A DNA stretch of 64,000 nt, from the NCBI GenBank assembly GCA_965249005.1, contig CBDFLD010000011.1:1-64000 (forward strand). Direction: 5' to 3'. The position numbers and the translations under genes are program-made. Source of the DNA: CBDFLD01 sp965249005. Its GTDB lineage: Bacteria > Acidobacteriota > UBA6911. Positions 33,782 through 41,935 of the stretch are shown here, in pieces; position 1 is the first letter of the stretch, and the number at the start of each line of letters is the position of its first letter. Below the pieces are notes generated by a model that was not told the DNA's origin, did not search any database, and was given only the letters and a program-made list of their open reading frames with translations.

Positions 33782-33866
33782 GATTGAGCGGGGCCCTTCA
33801 CGGATCCTCCTCCTTGAAAGCGCACGGAACGCGTGCGGGGTTGAAAAGAAGTACTCTTCAGTTAAA

Positions 33867-33883
33867 TGCAATCTCCGTGCCAG
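33867..33883 (-). promoter_or_regulatory. Sigma-54 (-24/-12) promoter of the porin-amt-glnK operon
   Basis: Read on the minus strand the sequence is CTGGCACGGAGATTGCA, an exact match to the YTGGCACGNNNNTTGCW consensus. The expected transcription start is near 33856. An activator of the right class is encoded directly upstream. Confidence 0.9.
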
Positions 33884-33927
33884 TCCCTCTCGATACACGC
33901 GCAATACGACAGGAATCTATATATATT

Positions 33928-34192
33928 ATTGTATAACAATGACTTATTAGATATCTTGCCCACCGACAAGGGGCACAGCGGCACCGAGTTCTATCTACAT
34001 TTATGTATGATCATGGCAATGATGCATACATTATTGTATTAGGAATGGGCAATAACTCTAGAAGGAAACCAAGATGGGTCCGAGGACGGCCAAACGGGGA
34101 AGGGGAATTGGTTCTTCTCTAAACAATAGAAAAAAACAGACACTAAACTATAAATTCTAAAACGCTTATAGTATATATTACAAATTTGTAAT
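33928..34192. promoter_or_regulatory. Cluster of palindromes upstream of the sigma-54 promoter (candidate activator-binding sites)
   Basis: Four perfect dyads lie 45-330 bases upstream of the promoter: attgt-ata-acaat (33928-33940), tacat-tt-atgta (33996-34007), ataca-ttat-tgtat (34026-34039) and attacaaatttgtaat (34177-34192). The region is strikingly AT-rich. The core acaaatttgt of the last recurs at 35874-35883, just before the activator gene. No ORF is credible between 33905 and 34286. Confidence 0.6.
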
Positions 34193-34286
34193 TTTATTCA
34201 TCTTTTAGTACGATATTGTAACTCTGAGCATCCCAGTGCAGTCCCCCGCCTCGAAACCCAATGGGGGGGGCGCAAGCCAATGCGGC

Positions 34287-35858
34287 TCAACCCCGGAATC
34301 GGGAGCAATCGATGCTATATTTATCGACCTTGTACCCGATGACCCGCTCCGTGGTTTCGAGCAGTCTAGCTGCCTTGGCACGATTACCACGGGTCGTTTT
34401 CAAAGCATCCAGGATGAGGTCCTTTTCATAGGTGGCAACCGATTCGGTCAGAGAAATCCGCATGACGGTTCCGGATGCCTCCGCCGTTTGAAGCGTGGGG
34501 GGCAAATGGTACCCGTGGATCACGTGACCATCGCAAACCAGAACTGCTCTTTCAATCGTGTTCTCGAGCTCGCGGACATTGCCGGGCCAGTGATAACTCA
34601 TCAACATGTCGATTGCCGGCGTGGAAATGCGCATGATGTTCTTGCGGTGCTCCGACGCGTAACGGTTGAGAAAGTGGTCCGCCAGAAGCAGGATATCCGG
34701 CTTTCGCTCCCTCAGAGGAGGAAGGAAAATGGTAAAAACATTGAGGCGATAGTACAAGTCCTCCCGAAAAGTCCCTTGGCCCATCGCTTCTTCCAGATCC
34801 TTGTTCGTTGCCGCCACAAGTCGAACGTTGACCTTGATCGTTTCCGTGCCGCCGACGCGCTCAAACTCCTGCTCCTGAAGAGCCCGCAATAGCTTGACCT
34901 GCGTCAGAGGCTCCAATTCCCCGATCTCATCAAGGAATAGAGTTCCCCCATCGGCCATGTCGAAACGTCCTGGTTTCCGCGACTGGGCATCGGTGAACGC
35001 TCCTTTCTCATAGCCGAACAACTCTGCCTCGATCAAACTTGCCGGCAGTGCGGCGCAGCTCACCTTGACAAAGGGCTTCTTCGCCCGAAGTGAATTGTAG
35101 TGAAGCGCATGAGCGATCAGTTCCTTCCCGGTTCCGGACTCCCCGCGAATCAGCACGGTGGTGTTCGTCCGGGCCACCCGGGCAACGTGCTCGTAGACCT
35201 GATTCATGGCACTGCTGGTTCCGATGATATGGGAGAAGTCGTATCGACTCTCGAGTTCCTCCTGTAGGTGAATGTTCTCTTCAAGAAAGCGGTTCCTCTC
35301 GGACTCTACCAGACGACTGGTCTGAATTGCCTGGGCGATCATCGACGACACGACATTGAGGAATTTGAGCTCTTCCCCGTAATCGCGGGTTTTGACAAAG
35401 GAAAGGTCAATACTCAACGCCCCCGCCTTTTCACCCTTGATCAGGATCGGCACGCATATGAAGGTAAGCTCTTGCTTGGCAAGCTCCTTTCGCTCATCGG
35501 CCCGACTCAGAAAGAGGGGCTCGCGGCTGATCTGCGGAATAACGAGCGGCCTTCCGCTTTCCACCACCATCCCGGTGATTCCTTCCCCCAAATTGTAACG
35601 GACACGGCGCCCCTTCAGGGTGAGACCGTTCGCTGCTTCGATGTGAAGTTCCCGGGTTTCCGGGTCCAGCAATGTGACGGCGCTCCGAATCGCCCCGTGA
35701 TACCGCTCGAGGACTTCCAAGACGCGATGCAGCGACTCTTTGAGATTCAGTCCGTCCGTCAGAATCTGGCTTACGCGGGCGAGAGCCCCGAGAACGTCTT
35801 CCTGGTGATCAGCTCGCGCCACCGCGTGCTTGCCTGGTCCGACTCGCTTGCTCCGCAT
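34287..35858 (-). CDS. Sigma-54-dependent transcriptional activator, NifA-like (GAF-AAA-HTH)
   Basis: This 523-residue enhancer-binding protein has an N-terminal GAF sensor (about 30-195), a short coiled linker, and the AAA+ domain (about 215-450). The AAA+ domain shows Walker A RGESGTGKELIAHALH, Walker B GGTLFLDEIGELE, and R-fingers near PPLRERKPDILLL. The sigma-54 contact loop reads GAFTDA instead of GAFTGA. The C-terminal Fis-type HTH reads GNRAKAARLLETTERVIGYKV followed by DKYSID, as in NifA. It lies upstream of the sigma-54-driven porin-amt-glnK operon, so nitrogen control is the simplest role. No nitrogenase genes are present here. Confidence 0.92.
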   Translation of the reverse strand: MRSKRVGPGKHAVARADHQEDVLGALARVSQILTDGLNLKESLHRVLEVLERYHGAIRSAVTLLDPETRELHIEAANGLTLKGRRVRYNLGEGITGMVVESGRPLVIPQISREPLFLSRADERKELAKQELTFICVPILIKGEKAGALSIDLSFVKTRDYGEELKFLNVVSSMIAQAIQTSRLVESERNRFLEENIHLQEELESRYDFSHIIGTSSAMNQVYEHVARVARTNTTVLIRGESGTGKELIAHALHYNSLRAKKPFVKVSCAALPASLIEAELFGYEKGAFTDAQSRKPGRFDMADGGTLFLDEIGELEPLTQVKLLRALQEQEFERVGGTETIKVNVRLVAATNKDLEEAMGQGTFREDLYYRLNVFTIFLPPLRERKPDILLLADHFLNRYASEHRKNIMRISTPAIDMLMSYHWPGNVRELENTIERAVLVCDGHVIHGYHLPPTLQTAEASGTVMRISLTESVATYEKDLILDALKTTRGNRAKAARLLETTERVIGYKVDKYSIDCSRFRG

Positions 35859-35873
35859 TATCCTTGATTCCCG

Positions 35874-35883
35874 ACAAATTTGT
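35874..35883. promoter_or_regulatory. Palindrome acaaatttgt before the sigma-54 activator gene
   Basis: This 10-base perfect palindrome lies 15 bases upstream of the activator start codon and is identical to the core of the site at 34177-34192. It may mark autoregulation. Confidence 0.4.
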
Positions 35884-36074
35884 AGCCTATAGAGGCAAAT
35901 CCTACCAAATTATACCGAAAAATGCCGGGCCCGGCGTGAAGGAAATCGCAAAGCCGGAAGTTCCCCGGCCTGCACGATAGTGAGCTTTATAGCGAGAGTG
36001 CGGGGAGACCGCCCCCTCCCATGGAAGCGGAAAATGACTGCAATGCTGAAATCAGGGGTAGCCCCGCAAAGCCG

Positions 36075-38039
36075 TCAAGGGGCTTTGACAGAAGCGATAA
36101 TCTCTTTGTCTTCTTCCGACAAGGCCAAGTTGTCGTTGCAGCAGTTCGCCTCCGGTTGGTTCGTCAGGACTGGAAGAAACAACTCATGCTCGTCATTCCC
36201 CAGCCCGACCTCCTTCCCTTTTGCAAATATCTCATGGCGACCCTTTTCACGGTGCCATTCCCCAAGCGTGGCCGTTTGATGCATATTTTCGATGATCTGG
36301 CGCCAGCCGACGCCGGTGTTGTAGGCACAGAAGGATATCTCGCCTTCCTGAGTCCCATATGGAATCACGCACATTTCCGTTCGACGAAAGTCATAGGTCC
36401 AAAGATCTTGAAACCACATTCCCTCCACGCAAAGCACCCGCCATTCGTCCTGTTCCGAACGGGTCTGCATCCGGTCGTTGCGGTCGCTGTCGGACCGATC
36501 CGAGGTCGGTTTGAACAGGTTGAGGATCTGCGATATGGGAAAGTTCTTGGGCGCCTGGTCCGCCTTGTAGTTGCGCATTACCGAAAGGGACAGCTGAAAA
36601 GCGGTAAGCGATCTTCCACGAGCGGTATCCGTGATGATGGCCACGTCTCGAATGAACTGTTCGTAATCGAAGAACTTAAACAGTGGGGTGCATTCGCTGG
36701 TGCTGCGGTTGACAACCAGCAGGCTGAATATGCCGCAGTTTGGGTGGCAGTTGCAGGCGCTCCAACCCCACGGGGCTTCCGGGCCCTGCATGATATCCAT
36801 GACGCTCGTGAAGGCACTGTAGGAAGAAAGCGGAAACCAATCGCGCATTGGCTTCCAATCGACCTCGAGTTGCTGCTGGAGCTCTTGGGTCATCTGAGAC
36901 AGGGTGTACCGCTGCGAGGCTCTCGTTTCGTCGTCGATTTCTTCATCCCTTCCTGTAAAGGAGACCGGCTGAAACGCGATCGTCTGCACCTTGTCGATGT
37001 TTTTGGCCGCGAACTCGACAATCGGGCCGATACCGTCGTTGTTGATGCCGTTGACGATCGTCGTGACAAGGGTCGTTTTCATGCCGACTTTCGCCATGTT
37101 TTCGATGGCGCGCAGTTTGACGTCGAGTAAGTTTCCTACCCCGCGGTGTTCATTCTTCTCGTTGGTCACGCCGTCGAACTGAAGGTACGCGCCATGTAGG
37201 CCCGCCTCGTACGCCTCTCGGGTGAACTCTTCGCTTTGCGCAAAGCGTATTCCATTCGTTGCCGCCATGAGCCGGTAGAAACCGATCTTTTTGGCATATG
37301 CCACGGCTTCCAGAAAAAAAGGCGAGAGCGTGGGCTCCCCGCCCGAGAACAAGATGATGATCTGCCGGCGCGGCTTGAAAGAAATCGCGCGATCCAGGAT
37401 CGCTTTGATGTCATCGAATTCTGGTTCGTGGACATAGCCAACTTGATTGGCATCCATGAAACAAGGGTTGCACATCATATTGCAACGGTTGGTCAAATCC
37501 ACTGTCAGAACCGCTCCGCGGCCATACTGGATCGAGGAGGTCCCATGTTTGTGAACCTCTGCATCCTCGGCGCTGCGAAAATCGCGCCCAAAGAAGAGGC
37601 CTTCGATACGTCGGGTGAAATCGGCATCGGTGGAAAGGGTGTCCTGGAATGATCCATGGGTTGGACACTCCTTGCGCATGAGCACCTGACCGTCTTCCTC
37701 TACGATTTGCGCCTTGATCTCCCCCGGGTGACTGTCGGCAAGCACTGAGAGGTCGACTTCGCCACGAATGATGGAGCTCCGGACCTCGGGTACGCATTTG
37801 GGACAAAGAGAGTCGGTGACACGAGGAAGGCCAAGCGGTGGTGCCGTTCGTTCATGGCTCTTGAGCATCCTACCGGGCGCCCACTTGGGTGTTGGAAGTT
37901 CGCCTTCTCCGATCCGAGTGTTCAGTGCCTGGAAGAGTTTCCAGGTCAGCCCCGAAAGCTCCGACACGATCGTCGAGCCTGTCCATTTCCGAAGCAGCTT
38001 GTTTGGTCCTTCGTCTCGCACCATGTGATCGGTATACAT
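36075..38039 (-). CDS. Radical SAM enzyme resembling tetraether / membrane-spanning lipid synthases (Tes/Mss-like)
   Basis: In this 654-residue protein the radical SAM triad is Cys186, 190 and 193 in DLTNRCNMMCNPCFMDA, with FSGGEPTLSPFF and ATNGIRF following. The N-terminal domain has SLCPKC (Cys79, 82) and KECPTHGSF (Cys125), the CxxC...CPxHG pattern of the MJ0619/Tes group. After the SAM barrel comes WSACNCHPNCGIFSLL (Cys429, 431, 435), as in that group. The C-terminal region has further cysteines in FRRTEMCVIPYGTQEGEISFCAYN. Tes joins lipid tails carbon-to-carbon in archaea, and a bacterial relative (Mss) is linked to membrane-spanning diabolic-type lipids, known in Acidobacteriota. Assignment to lipid tail coupling is an inference from motifs. 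A membrane methyltransferase gene lies directly upstream. Confidence 0.75.
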   Translation of the reverse strand: MYTDHMVRDEGPNKLLRKWTGSTIVSELSGLTWKLFQALNTRIGEGELPTPKWAPGRMLKSHERTAPPLGLPRVTDSLCPKCVPEVRSSIIRGEVDLSVLADSHPGEIKAQIVEEDGQVLMRKECPTHGSFQDTLSTDADFTRRIEGLFFGRDFRSAEDAEVHKHGTSSIQYGRGAVLTVDLTNRCNMMCNPCFMDANQVGYVHEPEFDDIKAILDRAISFKPRRQIIILFSGGEPTLSPFFLEAVAYAKKIGFYRLMAATNGIRFAQSEEFTREAYEAGLHGAYLQFDGVTNEKNEHRGVGNLLDVKLRAIENMAKVGMKTTLVTTIVNGINNDGIGPIVEFAAKNIDKVQTIAFQPVSFTGRDEEIDDETRASQRYTLSQMTQELQQQLEVDWKPMRDWFPLSSYSAFTSVMDIMQGPEAPWGWSACNCHPNCGIFSLLVVNRSTSECTPLFKFFDYEQFIRDVAIITDTARGRSLTAFQLSLSVMRNYKADQAPKNFPISQILNLFKPTSDRSDSDRNDRMQTRSEQDEWRVLCVEGMWFQDLWTYDFRRTEMCVIPYGTQEGEISFCAYNTGVGWRQIIENMHQTATLGEWHREKGRHEIFAKGKEVGLGNDEHELFLPVLTNQPEANCCNDNLALSEEDKEIIASVKAP

Positions 38040-38184
38040 TCCTCAACTCCCCGTGATCAGTGACCAAACAGTTCTATCGACCCCAACGTGTGCTGTATTC
38101 ACAATTCCGTCGTCGCTGCACACCCGTAACTGCTAAAACTACCAATATTCGGCCTTGGAATGCAACAAAAACCGAAGGTTGGAA

Positions 38185-38739
38185 TCATGCTAAAGTCTTG
38201 ATTATTAGGAAGGTTTCGATCAACAAGAAACCGATCAGGGTCCTGTGCTCGCCGTTGTGCGTGACTCGTGACCAGCGAAAGATCGATGTCAACCGGGCCT
38301 CGGCCGTGCGGTTGCGGGAAAAACGGGGGAAGAAGATCGGCACCTCCTGTCGGTATTCCATGAACTTCGATCCATATCCAGACAGCAGTTCTGCTTCTTC
38401 CGCCTTCATGACCGGGTAGTAGAAGATTGCAAAAAAGACTCCAAAGGGAACGAGCAGCCAGAAAGCCTGACCGGCTGCTATGACGCCAATGGCCATGAAG
38501 AGCGATCCCAGATAGAGCGGGTTTCGAGAGCAAGCGTAGGGCCCACCCTTGGTCAAGGCCTTTCCCTTGTCGATGTGCCCGGACGCCCACAAGCGCAGGA
38601 GCACCCCCACAACGGCCACTGCGCCACCGACCGATAGGGAACGCCAGGAGGGTCGCATCAGGATCAAAAACACGATTCCGATCACGGTGCCGACCGGCAC
38701 CCGGAGCCTCTGAGCAAGTTTGCCCCAAGACTTCATCAT
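38185..38739 (-). CDS. Isoprenylcysteine carboxyl methyltransferase / phospholipid N-methyltransferase-like membrane protein
   Basis: From the ATG at 38739 this is a 184-residue polytopic membrane protein. The family signature is GGPYACSRNPLYLGSLFMAIGV, then EAELLSGYGSKFMEYRQEVPIFFPRF, the SAM- and substrate-binding region of the ICMT/PEMT superfamily. At least four hydrophobic helices are visible. The substrate (lipid, quinone or other) cannot be decided. It sits between the radical SAM enzyme and the M1-like gene on the same strand, 145 bases from the former. Confidence 0.82.
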   Translation of the reverse strand: MMKSWGKLAQRLRVPVGTVIGIVFLILMRPSWRSLSVGGAVAVVGVLLRLWASGHIDKGKALTKGGPYACSRNPLYLGSLFMAIGVIAAGQAFWLLVPFGVFFAIFYYPVMKAEEAELLSGYGSKFMEYRQEVPIFFPRFSRNRTAEARLTSIFRWSRVTHNGEHRTLIGFLLIETFLIIKTLA

Positions 38740-38764
38740 CGCGACTCGATTCGATAGAGGCGAA

Positions 38765-40774
38765 TCAACCGCGCGCCGGCTGCATGGTCGTCCGCTCACG
38801 TGTAAAGGGTTGTGCCAGCCACTTTTTAGCTTCTTCCTGGGCCCCAAACGTCTCGTCTTTAGTATTGGCGGCCTTGTTGTACTCGGCCAAGGCGCGCTGA
38901 CGCTGTCCCAAGATGTCGTAGACTTTACCGAGATAAATGTACGACCAAACTTCGATCCAAGCTGGTTCCCGGTCTCCGTTCAGAGCGTCCCTGAAAGAGT
39001 TGGCGGCAGCCTGCAGGTTGAATTGTTCCCAAAAGACCTCAGCCAGTCGAAAGTGGGCCAGGGACTTGCGCGCGTTGAGTTGTATGGCCTCCTCATAGGC
39101 CCGAATTGCATCGATGAATTGCTCTTTTTCCTTGTAGTCATCTCCCCGAGAGATCTGGACCGTAGTCTGGAGCTCCCTGGAATCGCGCAAAATCTTGTTG
39201 TCTGGATCGATGGTAACCTTGAGCGGCATCGAGAAGGTGTTCATATCGAAGGCCGCTGATTTTCCCCTCAGCTCGATCTCTGTCTTCTTTGTTCCATCCT
39301 TCGTCTCGACTTCGATTTCAATCGGCATGCGGAACAGATCTCGGTCCTGGGAGACGCTCCCGGAAATGCGAAACCCATCCACAGTTTTGAAAACGATATA
39401 CTCCGTATCCAATTCCGGAACCCCGATTGTGTCCACCCACTCGGCCACGAACCACGCCAAACTTTCACCGTGAATCTCCTCGGCAAGCTGGCGAAAGTCC
39501 GCCGTTGACCCTCCCGACTCGGCGAAGCGGGCGATGTATTCTCGCTGCAACTGGTTGAAATTGTCCTCCCCGAGAATGGGCCGGAGCATATTGAGAATCC
39601 AGGCCCCCTTGCCGGCAACGACCGATTCGTAGTCCTCGGTGCGGTAGCCAAGCCCGACGCCCACGCGGACGGCGCTCTTGCTCTCGGATTTTAGCCCCAG
39701 CACAGCAAGCTGGCTGACCTCGTCTGCAAAAGCCTCTTCTCCCCCAACCGAGCCAAGATAGAGCGCAGCCGAAAAATAAGACATCCCATCGACGAGCCAG
39801 AGATCATCCGGACTCCTGGGGGTAACGGTTTCTCCCCACCATTGATACGCCGCCCGGCGGGCCAACCAACGTGAGTCCGGCTCCGTTGCGGATAGCTCCT
39901 TGTTGGTGACAAATACGGTTCCCAGAGTGCCGGGGTGCATCCGCACACGATCATCGACTTCTACCAGACGAAACGACTTTCCCGCCGCCGCGGGTCCGAA
40001 TGATTCGGTGTAGAATTGCAAGATCTCCGCCAGAACTTCTGCCGACTGCTCGATCGCATCCAGGTGCCGCTCCTCGGCCAGGCAGGTAATCGTGACGTCT
40101 CCGAGTTGGACCTCCTTCTCGAAGTATCGGCCGGCAACCACGGATCCGCTCAGAATCGGCTTTCCGGAGCCCCAGCTAAAACTCTCCGTGATTCCCTTGG
40201 TCACGACGTTCAGCTGGTTGCCCGGACCCACGACGGTCATGCCAAGCGGGACTGTAATCTCGAAATCAACCACTACCCGATCAGCCAGGAAACCACTTAC
40301 CGGGAACCATTTGGCCAGAAAAAGCAGGTACGTTCCCTCCATTCCGATATACGCACTCGATTCATCCCTCGCGTAGAGGCGGCTGAATTGGTCCCTGTCG
40401 AAGCCCCCTTCGTATTCCATCTTTATCGTCTTGGCAATCCCGGGATCGAGCGGCGCGCCGAAGCGGAGCGCGAGAAGGCCAGGACCCGAATCACCCTGCC
40501 CGAATTCGATTTCCACCCCCTCGCTGTCCAGGATTCGCCTCACCGAGAGATTCTCGCTTATCTCGAACACTACTGTTTCCGTGGCCTCGAGCGGTGTGAA
40601 CACGACCTCGGCAACCGCTTCCAGTTCGTGGTCCTCGGGCATGAGCTCAGCCTGAACCTTGAGCTGGTCCACCCGAATCATCGGCCTGGATTGAGAATAG
40701 GAATGATGGCCGACGGAAAGCAAGAGAGCTAGCAAGAGCAGCGGTCTCATACTCGACATTTTCCCCGACTCCAT
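38765..40774 (-). CDS. Secreted M1-peptidase-like protein with degenerate active site and C-terminal TPRs
   Basis: This 669-residue protein has a signal peptide (MRPLLLLALLLSVGHHSYS), an N-terminal beta-saddle domain as in M1 aminopeptidases, and a thermolysin-like helical domain. The expected HExxHxW...WLNEGFA reads RRAAYQWWGE and DLWLVDGMSYFSA: both zinc His residues and the catalytic Glu are gone. Residues 555-650 form TPR helices (YKEKEQFIDAIRAYEEAIQL, then FRLAEVFWEQFNLQAAANSF). It is therefore probably a binding or scaffold protein in the periplasm. Several start codons exist (40774, 40759, 40750); GGGGA precedes the second. Confidence 0.82.
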   Translation of the reverse strand: MESGKMSSMRPLLLLALLLSVGHHSYSQSRPMIRVDQLKVQAELMPEDHELEAVAEVVFTPLEATETVVFEISENLSVRRILDSEGVEIEFGQGDSGPGLLALRFGAPLDPGIAKTIKMEYEGGFDRDQFSRLYARDESSAYIGMEGTYLLFLAKWFPVSGFLADRVVVDFEITVPLGMTVVGPGNQLNVVTKGITESFSWGSGKPILSGSVVAGRYFEKEVQLGDVTITCLAEERHLDAIEQSAEVLAEILQFYTESFGPAAAGKSFRLVEVDDRVRMHPGTLGTVFVTNKELSATEPDSRWLARRAAYQWWGETVTPRSPDDLWLVDGMSYFSAALYLGSVGGEEAFADEVSQLAVLGLKSESKSAVRVGVGLGYRTEDYESVVAGKGAWILNMLRPILGEDNFNQLQREYIARFAESGGSTADFRQLAEEIHGESLAWFVAEWVDTIGVPELDTEYIVFKTVDGFRISGSVSQDRDLFRMPIEIEVETKDGTKKTEIELRGKSAAFDMNTFSMPLKVTIDPDNKILRDSRELQTTVQISRGDDYKEKEQFIDAIRAYEEAIQLNARKSLAHFRLAEVFWEQFNLQAAANSFRDALNGDREPAWIEVWSYIYLGKVYDILGQRQRALAEYNKAANTKDETFGAQEEAKKWLAQPFTRERTTMQPARG

Positions 40775-40783
40775 GGACTCAAC

Positions 40784-41935
40784 TCACAGATAACTCGCTA
40801 CCATTCTAGCAGCTGTTTCTGTTGCGGGCTGACGCCCGAGCGTCTCCCGAACGATCGCCAGATCGGAACAGAGCTGCGCGGCTCTCTGCGCATCCGAGAG
40901 TATCTCCACGGAAACACGGCTCAGCGACTCGGCCGTTGCGTCCCCCTGCATGAACTCTGGCACGATTTCCTTTCCCGCGATCAAGTTTACCAGCCCTTTG
41001 AAAGGGCTACGAATGAGAATGTTACCGATGAACCAGCTCAAAGACGAAATCTTATACACGATGATGAAAGGGATCCCGACCAATGCGGCTTCCACGGTAC
41101 TGGTTCCGCTCTTGACGATGGCAAAATCCGAGTTGCCCAGTACCACCTTGGTGTCCGTGCTTACGATCTTGAAGTATAGCGAGTTTGGATTCCCACCCAG
41201 TATCTCGTTTGCCATCCCGCGGATCTGTCCCAGATCCAGCGACGGAGCCGCGGAGATCAAGAACTGGCAGGGAGTCACACGGAGGATCTCGAGCGATGCC
41301 CGCAGCAGGGTAGGCAAGATATACTCTACCTCTCGGCTCCGACTGCCCGGGAGAAGCGCTATCGTTTTGCGGCTGGGATCCAGATTCAGGTTTTGTAGAA
41401 ATTTCTTTCTGTCCAGCGTGCCGCCAAAGTCCTCCTCGAGAAGTGGATGACCGACGAACTCCACGTCGATTCCGCAGCGCTTGTAGAAATCGACCTCGAA
41501 AGGAAGAATGACCAGCATCTTGTCCACGTAGTCTCGAATAATCTTCACTCGCCCTCTGCGCCAAGCCCAAATCTGCGGGCTAATGTAGTAGATCACTTTC
41601 ACGCCCATGCGTTTCAGTTTTTTGGCCAGCCGGAGGTTGAACTCAGGGAAATCGAGCAATACCGCCAAGTCAGGAGGCTCCTCGACGGCCTTGCTCAAGA
41701 TGGCGTGAAACACTTCGAGGTAGGTGCCGAAGTGGCGGAGGGCTTCGCGGGGCCCAATACTTGCGAGCTTCGAGATATGGCACAGGAGATGGACGCCGGC
41801 GGCCTCCATCTCACCGCCGCCGGTACCAAAAAACTCCAACGGCTCCGCGCAATAGACCGATTTCAGCCTGTGGACCAGGCGAGCCCCGTAACGGTCTGCT
41901 GAAGCCTCTCCTACGACAATCAGGACTCGTTTCAT
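40784..41935 (-). CDS. lpxB: Lipid-A-disaccharide synthase LpxB
   Basis: This 383-residue GT19 glycosyltransferase joins UDP-2,3-diacylglucosamine and lipid X. It begins KRVLIVVGEASADRYGARL and contains VDKMLVILPFEVDFYKRCGIDVEFVGHPL, TIALLPGSRSREVEYILP, and SDFAIVKSGTSTVEAALVGIPFIIVYK, all LpxB signatures. The ATG at 41935 overlaps the mnmA stop. A longer frame adds seven residues and is less likely. Confidence 0.96.
   Translation of the reverse strand: MKRVLIVVGEASADRYGARLVHRLKSVYCAEPLEFFGTGGGEMEAAGVHLLCHISKLASIGPREALRHFGTYLEVFHAILSKAVEEPPDLAVLLDFPEFNLRLAKKLKRMGVKVIYYISPQIWAWRRGRVKIIRDYVDKMLVILPFEVDFYKRCGIDVEFVGHPLLEEDFGGTLDRKKFLQNLNLDPSRKTIALLPGSRSREVEYILPTLLRASLEILRVTPCQFLISAAPSLDLGQIRGMANEILGGNPNSLYFKIVSTDTKVVLGNSDFAIVKSGTSTVEAALVGIPFIIVYKISSLSWFIGNILIRSPFKGLVNLIAGKEIVPEFMQGDATAESLSRVSVEILSDAQRAAQLCSDLAIVRETLGRQPATETAARMVASYL

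Noticed and set aside
34141..34200. AT-rich stretch considered as a replication origin or horizontal-transfer scar
   Set aside because: No DnaA-box cluster or mobile genes are present. The palindromes and the sigma-54 promoter explain the composition better.
31427..35858. Nitrogen fixation cluster suggested by the NifA-like activator
   Set aside because: No nif structural or cofactor genes are visible; ammonium uptake genes are the only targets seen.
35924..35935. Palindrome gccgggcccggc upstream of the sigma-54 activator
   Set aside because: It is a 12-base GC palindrome without loop or T-run and is too short to call an operator or terminator in GC-rich DNA.
36021..37130. Plus-strand open frame of 369 codons
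   Set aside because: It is antisense to the radical SAM gene, whose motifs are unambiguous. No ribosome site and no family similarity were seen.
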